This document shows, piece after piece, positions 56,909-64,000 of a DNA stretch of 64,000 nucleotides. A program made the translations under genes and the position numbers. The stretch covers positions 10,001 through 74,000 of the forward strand of contig JAZQKK010000027.1 of NCBI GenBank assembly GCA_045542115.1. Direction: 5' to 3'. Under the pieces are notes generated by a model, which was not told where the DNA came from, made no database searches, and was given only the letters and a program-made list of their open reading frames with translations. This DNA comes from RGIG995 sp045542115 (GTDB lineage Bacteria; Bacillota; Clostridia; Oscillospirales; UBA644). Position 1 is the stretch's first letter. Each line of letters starts with the position of its first letter.

Positions 56909-57256
56909 TTACAGAAGTTCCTTAACCTTAGCGGCCTTACCGGTTCTGCTGCGCAGATAGTAAAGCTTCGCACGACGAACCTTACCGCGGCGAACCACTT
57001 CAACCTTCGCAAGGTTGGGGGAGTTGACGGGGAAAGTCCGTTCCACACCGACACCGTAGGAAACACGGCGAACGGTAACGGTTTCAGATACACCACCGTG
57101 CTTTTTCGCAATTACGGTGCCTTCGAAAACCTGGATACGTTCTCTGGTGCCTTCTTTGATCTTCACGTGGACGCGAACGGTGGAACCGATTTCAAACTTG
57201 AAAGGTTCTTCCCGAAGCTGGTCTTTGGTGAAAGCGTCAAGAATTACATTGTTCAT
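56909..57256 (-). CDS. rplS: 50S ribosomal protein L19
   Basis: 115 residues. FEIGSTVRVHVKIKEGTRERIQVFEGTVIAKK (in parts), VRRVSYGVGVERTFPVNSPNL and KVRRAKLYYLRSRTGKAAKVKE. GGAGG lies 8 bases before the ATG. A leader of about 70 nt is present. Confidence 0.97.
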   Translation of the reverse strand: MNNVILDAFTKDQLREEPFKFEIGSTVRVHVKIKEGTRERIQVFEGTVIAKKHGGVSETVTVRRVSYGVGVERTFPVNSPNLAKVEVVRRGKVRRAKLYYLRSRTGKAAKVKELL

Positions 57257-57337
57257 CTCTCAGTACCTCCTGATTTAGTCAAGATAAGTAAGACGTTCGT
57301 GCTGAGGGCAGAGGACCGTCTGAATCAAGCAACAGTT

Positions 57338-57366
57338 ATTATATCATAAAAAATAGGGAATTGCAA
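57338..57366 (-). promoter_or_regulatory. Promoter of rplS
   Basis: On the minus strand: TTGCAA (57361-57366), 17-bp spacer, TATAAT (57338-57343). The leader (57257-57331) can form a small stem with GACG/CGTC; an L19-type leader is possible but not shown. Confidence 0.8.
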
Positions 57367-57451
57367 GAGAAAGTCTTAAATTTTCCGATTGTTCACAAAA
57401 AGTTCGTTTCTTCTCCCCCCTGGATTTCCCCCTTTTGCCACGGTTTGTACA

Positions 57452-57480
57452 TTGACATCGGGAAGAATTTATATTATAAT
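57452..57480 (+). promoter_or_regulatory. Consensus promoter of the large lipoprotein gene
   Basis: TTGACA (57452-57457), exactly 17 bp, TATAAT (57475-57480), 36 bp before the ATG. Confidence 0.88.
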
Positions 57481-57516
57481 AGAAGAAACACACCACAACA
57501 CGCGAAAGGAACCGCT

Positions 57517-59868
57517 ATGAAATTACGTCTCACGGCTTTGGGATTACTCTTCGCCCTGGCAGGGTCCCTTACAGCCTGTACCAGGCAGACACAGGGAAAT
57601 GGATTATACGGGAAAACCACCGTTTATTCCGACAGTATCGCCTATGCAAACCGAGCCTGGGGAGGCGTGGATATTACCGAGACCGCGGGAGAACATTCCC
57701 TGAAAAATCAAACGGCGAAACTGAACTTCGGACGAGACGAAAAAGGGCTGAAATCGTTGGTTTCTCTGCAAACGGGCGAAATCATCTTACAAAATACCGT
57801 CACTACCACCCTGACCAATCCGGAGGGCGGTGAAGGTGCGGTCACCGGAGGCAAGGATGTCACGGTCCAAGGGAATTACGGCGTGAGCCATTCCCGGACC
57901 GGAGCCGGAATCCGCAATCCCGGAAATCCCAGCGATGCCACCGTAGTAAAAGCCTTTGACCTTACGGAGAAAGACCACCGGACCGCCTTCTCCGTTCTGA
58001 AAAACGACGTTACCCCCCAAGCCACCGACACCGGGCTGAAAATTACTTCTCCCGGAAAAATCCGCTCTCAATTCGGAGCCCGATATCTGGGAATCGACCT
58101 GGGAACGGCAGACCATTATTACCTGTCAGTGACCTTGCGGACCGAGGGGATTTCCGGACTGAAATGCTACTTCTCCACCGATACGGCCCCCTTGACGGAA
58201 GATACGCTGCTTGGGACTTTGAATATTTCCGGAACTGCGGGAAGCGAATTTGTGACGCTGACCGCGGAAATCAACAACGTATTATGGAGAGGAACGTTAC
58301 AGACCTTGTTGTTCCGCCTTCCCGAAGGAGAGGCCGGGTCGGTAGAGGTGTCCAAAATCGCCCTGCTGACCTTGAACGACCCTATCGACGAGGGGGTTGC
58401 AGATATCCTTTGGACGGTCTATTCCGACCGCATTTACTACACACAAACGCTGCGTCCGAATGCCCTTTGCTATACTGCCGCCGTTACGGAATTTTCCCTG
58501 CCGGCGGGCAAGTGTAAAGAAATCTTATCTCTGGAAAACGCAGTGGCGTTGAAACTCATTGACGGGTCGGTTTTGGGCGTCGTCCGGCCTTCTTCCGGAG
58601 GAACCCTGCAAACCGTCACCGAAGACGGAAAAGTGAAAATTCTTTTACATTGGGATATGACAGGTCCGTTGACCGTAACGTTACCAATCTATCTGAACTA
58701 TACCGATTCCACCGCCGAGTTGGAACAAATCGCATTCCAAGAACGAACTCCCCTCACCGCAGAACACTTCGTGCTGGAAGGTGCAGAGTTGGAGCGGTAC
58801 GACCCCAAGGGGGGAATGTATCGGTTAAAACGGACGGGAGACACCGTTTCGGTTACAGTGAAAAAGACCGACCGCCCCGTATACCTATACTTGGAGCCCG
58901 CGGAAAACACCGCTTGGAAGGTGTGCGACAGCAAGGGAACGCAACTTCCCATTTTTGCAGGAACCACCTTCCCTCTGGTGGCAACCAGGCGAAACGTCAC
59001 CGTCAGCTTAACCCCGCAACCGGCCACAGAATCCGTAGAGATTCCCGACTTTTTTGCGGAACAGGGACTGATTGAACAATCCCGCTCGGTCTCGGTCTTC
59101 AATGGACTTTGTACAAAGAACACTACTCGCTATTCCGCTCCCGACGGCTCTTACGAAGTCTCTCTCACCGCCACCCGGTTGAAAGATGGAAAAAACACAC
59201 TGTACGACGTGGAATATCGGTTTTTGACCGACAAGACCGTGTTGGAAGGATTGCAGACCTTACCGTTATTTACCTTTGAGACGGAATACGGCTTTGAAGA
59301 ATATTTCTATCTCAACTCAGAAAACGAATCAATCGTCTCCCCCGCAGGAAGTGAACCAACCGTTTATCTCGGTTCTATTCCCTATTTGGGACTTCGGGGC
59401 AGCGGTTCTGCCCCGGGATGGCTGATTTCCCACGGACAAATGACCGTGGGCGGCATCCCTTCCACGGCCCATCTTTGTTTGCAATACGAAGAAATCCGGG
59501 AAGGACAACCCAACAAACTGCACTTAGTCTTCGACCGGAACGGAGCAGAATTCATTCGCGGAGATATCCTCACCGCTCAAATTATCTGCCGGGATGACGG
59601 TGCAGAAGAAACGGCTCTGAAAACGCTTCGGGACCAAGGGAATTTCCGCCTGATTCAGACCGAAGACCACAGGACCAAGACCTTTACTGCACTGGGAATG
59701 GAAGAAACGGTGATGGTATGTATCGAAGGCTTTGACCGGTACCAATTCCCCAAACTGTACGTCAACGGGGAACGCTTCACCCCCGAATACCAAGTTTACG
59801 TAGATGAAAACGGATATTACGCCTTTGCCTTTGCCGTAACGAACGGAACCCAAATTGAAATCAAATAA
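57517..59868 (+). CDS. Large lipoprotein of unknown function (possible DUF5696 group)
   Basis: 783 residues. Lipobox LFALAGSLTACTRQ with Cys at about residue 21. The rest is beta-rich and repetitive: AKLNFGRDEKGLKSLVSL, DVTPQATDTGLKIT, HYYLSVTLRTEGISGL, a middle set of galactose-mutarotase-like strands (YEVSLTATRLKDGKNTLYDVEYRFLTD in parts) and C-terminal LYVNGERFTPEYQVYVDENGYYAFAFAVTNGTQIEI. It resembles large clostridial DUF5696-like lipoproteins involved with polysaccharides, but this assignment is tentative. ATG at 57517 has GAAAGGA upstream. Monocistronic, strong promoter and terminator. Confidence 0.8.
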   Translation: MKLRLTALGLLFALAGSLTACTRQTQGNGLYGKTTVYSDSIAYANRAWGGVDITETAGEHSLKNQTAKLNFGRDEKGLKSLVSLQTGEIILQNTVTTTLTNPEGGEGAVTGGKDVTVQGNYGVSHSRTGAGIRNPGNPSDATVVKAFDLTEKDHRTAFSVLKNDVTPQATDTGLKITSPGKIRSQFGARYLGIDLGTADHYYLSVTLRTEGISGLKCYFSTDTAPLTEDTLLGTLNISGTAGSEFVTLTAEINNVLWRGTLQTLLFRLPEGEAGSVEVSKIALLTLNDPIDEGVADILWTVYSDRIYYTQTLRPNALCYTAAVTEFSLPAGKCKEILSLENAVALKLIDGSVLGVVRPSSGGTLQTVTEDGKVKILLHWDMTGPLTVTLPIYLNYTDSTAELEQIAFQERTPLTAEHFVLEGAELERYDPKGGMYRLKRTGDTVSVTVKKTDRPVYLYLEPAENTAWKVCDSKGTQLPIFAGTTFPLVATRRNVTVSLTPQPATESVEIPDFFAEQGLIEQSRSVSVFNGLCTKNTTRYSAPDGSYEVSLTATRLKDGKNTLYDVEYRFLTDKTVLEGLQTLPLFTFETEYGFEEYFYLNSENESIVSPAGSEPTVYLGSIPYLGLRGSGSAPGWLISHGQMTVGGIPSTAHLCLQYEEIREGQPNKLHLVFDRNGAEFIRGDILTAQIICRDDGAEETALKTLRDQGNFRLIQTEDHRTKTFTALGMEETVMVCIEGFDRYQFPKLYVNGERFTPEYQVYVDENGYYAFAFAVTNGTQIEIK

Positions 59869-59872
59869 ACAA

Positions 59873-59902
59873 AAAACTGCTCTGTGAAGAGCAGTTTTTT
59901 TT
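59873..59902 (+). terminator. Terminator of the large lipoprotein gene
   Basis: AAAACTGCTCT / AGAGCAGTTTT with GTGA loop and eight T; also close to the stop of the convergent gene. Confidence 0.93.
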
Positions 59903-60406
59903 CTACGGTGCCTGAAACAGTGCCAACGCGGGAGGGAAAAAGGTAAACAGGAAAAAGGCAAACATCCATATTAAAAATACGATGAGAGCCAGCAGATTTT
60001 CCCCCTCACTTTCTTTCTTCTCCCCGGAAGAAAAGCGATTGGCGAAGATAAAATACAGTGCGTCCGCCACAAAAAACAGGCTGATATCCACCCAGGAATA
60101 TCGCTGTCCGATAATACCGCTATACGTGTAGTGAGCGATGGGGATAAACAACAAAGCCAAACTCAACGCCCAAACCCGGGGGGCGAAAAACCGCGTCTTC
60201 TTCCCACCCCAAATACCTTCCACAATCCACCAAAGAGCCACGGGGAAATACAACAATTTCAAATGTTCCCAAATGCTTTCGTTGATGGGAAAGAACAACC
60301 CGGCAAAATTATTTTGCCCCAACCAATCGTAGGTAAAATGAAACAGCGTCCCCAACGCCCCCACGAACAAAAAGCCCCAAAGCCATCGTTTTTTATCGTT
60401 ACGCAT
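59903..60406 (-). CDS. Integral membrane protein, DUF6512-like
   Basis: 167 residues, about five membrane helices. N-terminal GALGTLFHFTYDWLGQNNFAGLFFPINESIWEHLKLLYFP (in parts) is the recognisable phrase, seen in a clostridial membrane family I recall as DUF6512. YSWVDISLFFVADALYFIF and a final helix follow. Function unknown. It is 73 bp downstream of the M42 peptidase, with a hairpin between. Confidence 0.75.
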   Translation of the reverse strand: MRNDKKRWLWGFLFVGALGTLFHFTYDWLGQNNFAGLFFPINESIWEHLKLLYFPVALWWIVEGIWGGKKTRFFAPRVWALSLALLFIPIAHYTYSGIIGQRYSWVDISLFFVADALYFIFANRFSSGEKKESEGENLLALIVFLIWMFAFFLFTFFPPALALFQAP

Positions 60407-60438
60407 ACCTCAACCTCCATTGGTATCAGTATACGAAG

Positions 60439-60469
60439 AAATCTCCCGAATTATTTGTCCGGGAGATTT
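60439..60469 (-). terminator. Hairpin between M42 peptidase and DUF6512-like gene
   Basis: AAATCTCCCG pairs with CGGGAGATTT around 11 bases. The longer T run lies on the plus side; on the minus strand TTTCTTCG follows, so termination of the M42 gene is plausible but not strong. Confidence 0.6.
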
Positions 60470-60478
60470 TTTTCTTAT

Positions 60479-61513
60479 TTATTTCAAATACCCTTCCAAC
60501 ACCTTCAACGTGTTAAACACACCCTCCACGTGACTGCGTTCGTATCCGTGGCTGGCAAAGACCCCAGACCCAATCAAGCCGTGGCGAATATCTACGCCGC
60601 TACGCAGGGTGGCTTCTACATCCGACCCGTAATAGGGATACACGTCGACCGCATAATCCGCGCCGGTCGCTTTTGCCGCCTCGATAAGCTTGCCCACAAC
60701 GTCGTAATTGTACGGTCCGCCGGAGTCCTTGGCACAGATGGAAACCTTCTTTTCGGTGCATTGCAGACCGTCCCCAACGCATCCCATATCTACGCTGATA
60801 GCCTCAGTCACCCCAAAGGGAACCGACCCGGAACCCCCGTGCCCCACTTCTTCGTATACCGTAATGTGGAGATAGACCCGGCGTTTCAACGCGATTTTTT
60901 CATTTTTTAAAAAAGCGGCAAAACCGTACAAGATTCCCACCGACAATTTATCATCCAAAAACCGACTTTTGATGTATCCGGAATCGGTCACCTTCGTGCG
61001 GGGGTCAAAAGCCACGATATCCCCCACCTCAATGCCCAATTCCCGAACCTGGTCGGCCGAAGAAACGTCTTCGTCAATCACCACTTCGGTGGTATCGAAA
61101 TTCCGTTCCGATTTGCTGTAATCCCGATTCACGTGAACCGAAGGATTGCACAACTGCAACGTTCCCTCGTACACATTGCCGGCGCGGGTATGAATCCGGA
61201 CGTTTTCGGTCTCCCCGTTGTCCGCCTTCATTCCCCCCAAATTGGTCAGGCGAAGCCGTCCGCTCCCTTTAATTTCCGCAACCATTCCCCCCAGGGTGTC
61301 CAAATGGGCTTGCAGAAGAAGGGCATCCGTCGCGTCATCTCCCCCTAAATCCACCAAAACACCGCCCTTGACGGTAATTTCCGCATCATAACCCAAATCG
61401 GAAAACCACCCGCAGACGGTTTGCGCCGCTTGTTTCGTATATCCCGTGGGGCTGTCGACCCCTAAAATTTCCACCGCTTTTTCCACGGCGATTTCAGCAT
61501 ACTTCCGTTCCAT
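60479..61513 (-). CDS. M42 family aminopeptidase
   Basis: 344 residues. Metal ligands: LLQAHLDTLG (His-x-Asp), SRFLDDKLSVG (bridging Asp), YEEVGHGGSG (catalytic and ligand Glu pair), SVDMGCVGDG (Asp) and SHGYERSH (His). M42 enzymes form tetrahedral 12-mers that trim peptides in the cytosol; some relatives are endoglucanase-annotated wrongly. GGAGGG precedes the ATG. Confidence 0.93.
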   Translation of the reverse strand: MERKYAEIAVEKAVEILGVDSPTGYTKQAAQTVCGWFSDLGYDAEITVKGGVLVDLGGDDATDALLLQAHLDTLGGMVAEIKGSGRLRLTNLGGMKADNGETENVRIHTRAGNVYEGTLQLCNPSVHVNRDYSKSERNFDTTEVVIDEDVSSADQVRELGIEVGDIVAFDPRTKVTDSGYIKSRFLDDKLSVGILYGFAAFLKNEKIALKRRVYLHITVYEEVGHGGSGSVPFGVTEAISVDMGCVGDGLQCTEKKVSICAKDSGGPYNYDVVGKLIEAAKATGADYAVDVYPYYGSDVEATLRSGVDIRHGLIGSGVFASHGYERSHVEGVFNTLKVLEGYLK

Positions 61514-61584
61514 CTTTTCCCTCCGGAACTATTTTCTTTTATTATACCACATTCCCCGACGTTTGTAAACCCGGCAAGGGGAAT

Positions 61585-61654
61585 TTTTCTTCCTTTCTTT
61601 TTCGAAAAAGAAAGGAAGAAAACCAAAAACAAATCCGCCGAATTTCTTCGGCGG
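61585..61654. repeat. Composite palindrome plus hairpin element, copy 2
   Basis: A perfect 38-bp palindrome (61585-61622, centred on TTCGAA, arms of T/C then A/G) is followed by CCAAAAACAAA and a hairpin CCGCCGAA-TTTC-TTCGGCGG (61635-61654). The same order of parts and the AAGAAxxCCAA junction recur at 9209-9282. It lies just upstream of the promoter at 61693. Confidence 0.65.
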
Positions 61655-61692
61655 GAACGGGAAGAAAATCTTCCGACACCCTTCGACAAATA

Positions 61693-61721
61693 TTGACAAA
61701 CCCACCGGGGTGTGGTATAAT
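61693..61721 (+). promoter_or_regulatory. Consensus promoter of the structured leader
   Basis: TTGACA (61693-61698), exactly 17 bp, TATAAT (61716-61721). Predicted start at about 61728, the first base of stem P1. Confidence 0.9.
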
Positions 61722-61727
61722 ATGGAC

Positions 61728-61883
61728 GTAGGATAATTGCATACTCAAACCGTTTTTGGGAAAATACTTGTTAAAAAGTGTTTTCTCTCTTTTTACTATC
61801 CCAAAAACGGAAAGTAATTATCCTACAACAATGAGGGAAGGACACTTTTTCAGTGCGACCTCATTGAGGCCGCACTTTTTTTT
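61728..61883 (+). ncRNA. Structured RNA with attenuator, riboswitch or sRNA candidate
   Basis: Three stacked stems form a rod: P1 GTAGGATAATTGC (61728-61740) with GTAATTATCCTAC (61814-61826), one mismatch; P2 CCGTTTTTGGGA (61750-61761) with TCCCAAAAACGG (61799-61810), perfect; P3 near AAATACT with AGTGTTT (61762-61784). P1 and P2 are separated by an asymmetric 9/3 internal loop. Then AATGAGG (61830-61836) can pair with CCTCATT (61859-61865), enclosing CACT/AGTG. This competes with a terminator stem AGTGCGACCTC / GAGGCCGCACT (61852-61876, one mismatch) followed by eight T. No known riboswitch class was recognised. Confidence 0.7.
61852..61883 (+). terminator. Intrinsic terminator inside the leader
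   Basis: 11-position stem (one A-C mismatch) with an ATT loop and T run 61876-61883, 65 bp before the DUF4230 start. It must be bypassed for the two genes behind to be transcribed from the 61693 promoter. Confidence 0.88.
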
Positions 61884-61948
61884 CGCCTCGAAATTCCCTC
61901 GCGAAAAAAACAAACGCTGTAAAAACAAAAGAAAAGGAGAGTTTTTCT

Positions 61949-62554
61949 ATGGAAAACAAAATCAATCAAACCTTCAAAAATCTGCTCAAAACAAACGGGC
62001 AAAAATTGACTGCCATCATCGGCGGGATTCTGATACTTGCCATAATCGTCGGCATTATTGTCATCGCCGCCGTCAACCCGGCTCCCAAAGTCACGGAAGA
62101 AACCCTATTCCCCACCTTGAAGTTGGTAGGAGAACTGACCACGGCAGAATTAAATTATAGCGGCTATAAAGAATACAAAGACAGTGGATTGCCCTTCCTG
62201 AACCGCTCCAACTTTCTGATGACTTACCAAGCAAGTCTACGCGCCGGAATTGATATTGAGAAAATCGAAATTGACGTTAACAACAAAACCAAAACCGTCA
62301 CCCTTCCCGCCGCAGAAATACAGGAAGTGAAAGTAGAACCGGGAACCATTAAGTACTACGACGAAGAATTTGCACTATTCAACTTCAACTCCAAAGAAGA
62401 TTCAGACAAGGCTCAGGCACAAGCAGAAGAAGAAGCGAAGGTTCAAGCTCACGAGATGGGAATCTTAGAACACGCCGACAAGCACGCAAAAACGCTTATT
62501 GAAAATTCGCTGCAAACCGCCGTCCCGGAAGATTACACGATTGTTGTTAAATAA
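61949..62554 (+). CDS. DUF4230-type membrane-anchored protein
   Basis: 201 residues. One membrane helix (LTAIIGGILILAIIVGIIVIAAV, about 20-44). The external part has the DUF4230 look: FPTLKLVGELTTAELNYSGYKEYKDSG, then IEKIEIDVNNKTKTVTLPAAEIQEVKVEPGTIKYYDE and a helical end (AQAQAEEEAKVQAHEMGILEHADKHAKTLIENSL in parts). The family role is not known. AAAAGGAGAG precedes the ATG. More AT-rich than most genes here. Read with the next gene (26 bp apart). Confidence 0.82.
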   Translation: MENKINQTFKNLLKTNGQKLTAIIGGILILAIIVGIIVIAAVNPAPKVTEETLFPTLKLVGELTTAELNYSGYKEYKDSGLPFLNRSNFLMTYQASLRAGIDIEKIEIDVNNKTKTVTLPAAEIQEVKVEPGTIKYYDEEFALFNFNSKEDSDKAQAQAEEEAKVQAHEMGILEHADKHAKTLIENSLQTAVPEDYTIVVK

Positions 62555-62580
62555 AACTACATAGATAAGGAGATTACATT

Positions 62581-63675
62581 ATGGCAAAAAACAATGAAAC
62601 CTCGTTGTCCAAGAAAAACCAAGCATCGGCAGTGCAAGTGGTCGAAGAACTGTCTACCGAAAATGCCGTAAAATCAATGGAAGAAACCATCAACATCGTC
62701 CGTCAGGAATACGGGAATTACAAAATTACCCAAAAGATGCGGGAAGAATTAAAGGAAGAATTGGGAGTCGATGCCGAAGTTGCAAACGGGTGGGAAAAGG
62801 TAAGTGACATCTTTGACCATATCGACATTTATGAATTGGTAAAAAGACACCCCGAAGCAATGGGAAAAGTGGCTCGCTGGGTTGCTTCCATCGTCGGAAT
62901 GTTTTTTGGCCCTGTCGGAACCGTTGCCCACAATATTCCGGATGAACTTGCCGCCAAAATCGTTGGATTTGCAGGTCTTCTCACCCCGGAGCATTGGATG
63001 AACGTCATAGCAAAAGCCCAAGTGCACAAAGCCAACGAAAAGAGAAAACAGGAACTTCTGGAACTGGAAGAACAATTTAAAACCACCCCAGACAAGAAAT
63101 TATTGGTTGTCATCTGCAAGGATGAACTTTTACTGAATGAAATTCGCAACTTAGTGGAAACCAATGACGACACCGACGGAACAATCGTCGGAACAGCAGA
63201 CAACTCCATTAAAATAATTCCCTGGACGGAAAAAACGTGGAAAAACAATGCCGCAGACGAGCGTTTGAATCACGCCAAGATTTTATTTGTAGGAGATATT
63301 GAAGGCACGGAAACAATTTCCCCCTTAGTCGAAACAAAATTTGAGAAATTTGGCGTATCCTACGGTTGGACCGAAAACAAAGCCATTCTCACTGCAAACC
63401 AAAAAGTTCTTGAAGACAGAAAAAATTACGCAGAATTTCTAAAAGAATTGAAATCACTCCCTCTCCCGGAGTCAGCAAAAAACACCGAGAAGACCGGTGG
63501 GAAAATAAAAGCTATTTCTGCCGTTGTCGGAACTTTACTGTTAGGACCGATCGGAACAGCCGGCGCCCTAATGGGAACACACGCAAAAGACAAGAAAAAT
63601 CTGATTCAACAAATGCTTCTCTACGGAATCATAAATCTTTACAACAACGATTTAGAATTCTTTATGAACGCCTGA
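62581..63675 (+). CDS. Unrecognised 364-residue protein
   Basis: 364 residues, Lys/Glu-rich. Residues 20-115 are helical (SMEETINIVRQEYGNYKITQKMREELKEEL). AKVARWVASIVGMFFGPVGTVAHNIPDELAAKIVGFAGLL (in parts, about 98-135) is a first hydrophobic, glycine-rich patch; VVGTLLLGPIGTAGALMGTHAKDKKN (about 318-340) is a second, like a glycine-zipper hairpin. Between them a Rossmann-like section KKLLVVICKDELLLNEIRNLV ... HAKILFVGDIEGTET. Could associate with membranes. No family recognised. AAGGAG lies upstream; bidirectional terminator behind. Partner of the DUF4230 gene. Confidence 0.75.
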   Translation: MAKNNETSLSKKNQASAVQVVEELSTENAVKSMEETINIVRQEYGNYKITQKMREELKEELGVDAEVANGWEKVSDIFDHIDIYELVKRHPEAMGKVARWVASIVGMFFGPVGTVAHNIPDELAAKIVGFAGLLTPEHWMNVIAKAQVHKANEKRKQELLELEEQFKTTPDKKLLVVICKDELLLNEIRNLVETNDDTDGTIVGTADNSIKIIPWTEKTWKNNAADERLNHAKILFVGDIEGTETISPLVETKFEKFGVSYGWTENKAILTANQKVLEDRKNYAEFLKELKSLPLPESAKNTEKTGGKIKAISAVVGTLLLGPIGTAGALMGTHAKDKKNLIQQMLLYGIINLYNNDLEFFMNA

Positions 63676-63678
63676 TAA

Positions 63679-63708
63679 AAAATCCGCCGAATTACTTCGG
63701 CGGATTTT
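63679..63708. terminator. Bidirectional terminator
   Basis: AAAATCCGCCGAA / TTCGGCGGATTTT, 13 bp perfect with TTAC loop; T on both strands. Serves the 364-residue protein and the convergent ceramidase-like gene. Its CCGCCGAA core matches the second hairpin of the composite repeat. Confidence 0.92.
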
Positions 63709-63711
63709 CTA

Positions 63712-64000
63712 TTATTTCTTATGCTGGTACTTATCTAACATTTCCTTGACGTTCGTATTGATTTTCTCTTCCAATACGGGGGTAAACCGGGAAGACAACG
63801 CTCCGTAACCGCCTTCGGAGAAGGCCTGTGCGGTGGGGAGGTAACCCTGTCCGCCGTTGACCAACGTCACGGGAATCACCGTCAGATCGGGGGCCATTTC
63901 GATGGCATCCCAACCGTATTTGGTAAAGGCTTCGCCACCGAACCCGACGAAGACGATATCGCCAATCCCCATCACCGAAACGGGAACCATCTGGAAGAGC
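63712..64000 (-). CDS. Ceramidase-like protein, C-terminal part (runs off the window)
   Basis: At least 95 residues, open at the window edge (the frame continues through 64000 without a stop or clear start). MGIGDIVFVGFGGEAFTKYGWDAIE, VTLVNGGQGYLPTAQAFSEGGYGALSSRFTPV resembles the C-terminal end of neutral/alkaline ceramidase-like proteins ('GD-GEPFTEIG', 'NGYxGYxPT', 'YEGGYE'). The body and catalytic residues are outside. Function for bacterial members is often uncertain. Confidence 0.7.
   Translation of the reverse strand, partial: LFQMVPVSVMGIGDIVFVGFGGEAFTKYGWDAIEMAPDLTVIPVTLVNGGQGYLPTAQAFSEGGYGALSSRFTPVLEEKINTNVKEMLDKYQHKK

Larger units (their letters stand above)
61514..61948. other. 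Non-coding region with repeat element, promoter and structured leader
   Basis: 435 bp without a gene between the M42 peptidase (start, minus strand) and the DUF4230 gene. It holds the composite repeat, a consensus promoter, the structured RNA (61728-61883) and a short tail with the ribosome site AAAAGGAGAG. Confidence 0.7.

Noticed and set aside
61728..61826. Insertion element with terminal inverted repeats GTAGGATAATT
   Set aside because: There is no transposase or target duplication, the promoter start coincides with the left arm, and nested stems continue inside, which fits RNA structure better.

Overview
The window (about 52% GC by eye) looks like the chromosome of an endospore-forming member of the Clostridia. 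The evidence is spoIIAA-spoIIAB-sigF, spo0A, ypeB, a short SRP RNA in front of dnaX, obg behind rplU-rpmA, clpX-lon-ysxC, rplS-lepB-ylqF-rnhB, two rubrerythrins (anaerobic peroxide defence), and sigma-A promoters that nearly all have a 17-bp spacer. No rRNA, tRNA, CRISPR array, prophage or transposase was seen. The placement in Clostridia is an inference from gene content and order.

Layout. 1-5650 (minus): rubrerythrin, then an envelope/glycan cluster (GIY-YIG protein, anchored NTF2-like protein, phosphodiester glycosidase, GT2-GtrA glycosyltransferase) and an anchored alpha/beta hydrolase. 5650-9330: gltX-glnS tandem. 9400-10070: XRE/zinc-ribbon membrane protein. 10170-13480: an AT-richer xylan-use islet (two hydrolases divergent from an AraC regulator). 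13690-16290: rubredoxin-type rubrerythrin and the spoIIA operon. 16330-18880 (minus): dusB, a DapF-like protein without the catalytic cysteines, and an RsuA/RluB-type pseudouridine synthase. 19000-22350: SRP RNA-dnaX-ybaB-recR-mrnC. 22370-31260: YitT protein, ypeB, WG-repeat protein, ddl, an unknown protein and a giant beta-helix protein. 31260-38400: XRE repressor, spo0A, rplU-rpmA, obg operon. 38500-45120: tig-clpP-clpX-lon-ysxC, the proteostasis block. 45120-51330: FAD oxidoreductase, lipoprotein, rlmB with a degenerate P-type ATPase, yebC, cysK. 51480-57260: a large surface protein and the rplS-lepB-ylqF-rnhB block. 57500-64000: a large lipoprotein, DUF6512-like protein, M42 peptidase, a structured RNA leader with two proteins (DUF4230 and unknown), and the C-terminal end of a ceramidase-like protein.

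Most of the window is ordinary housekeeping in conserved order. The most novel signals are: (1) a transcript starting near 61728 with a three-part rod-like stem and mutually exclusive antiterminator/terminator hairpins ahead of an AT-richer two-gene unit; (2) a P-type ATPase relative whose phosphorylation motif is destroyed; (3) a trigger factor carrying a roughly 100-residue histone-H1-like Lys/Ala/Pro tail; (4) a DapF-fold protein with both catalytic cysteines replaced; (5) a signal peptidase with a 220-residue acidic, repeat-bearing cytoplasmic extension; (6) an L27 without the Firmicutes N-terminal extension and no prp gene; (7) Spo0A with an altered acidic pocket; (8) a composite palindrome plus hairpin repeat present at least twice. 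All positions were read by eye; no database search was run.
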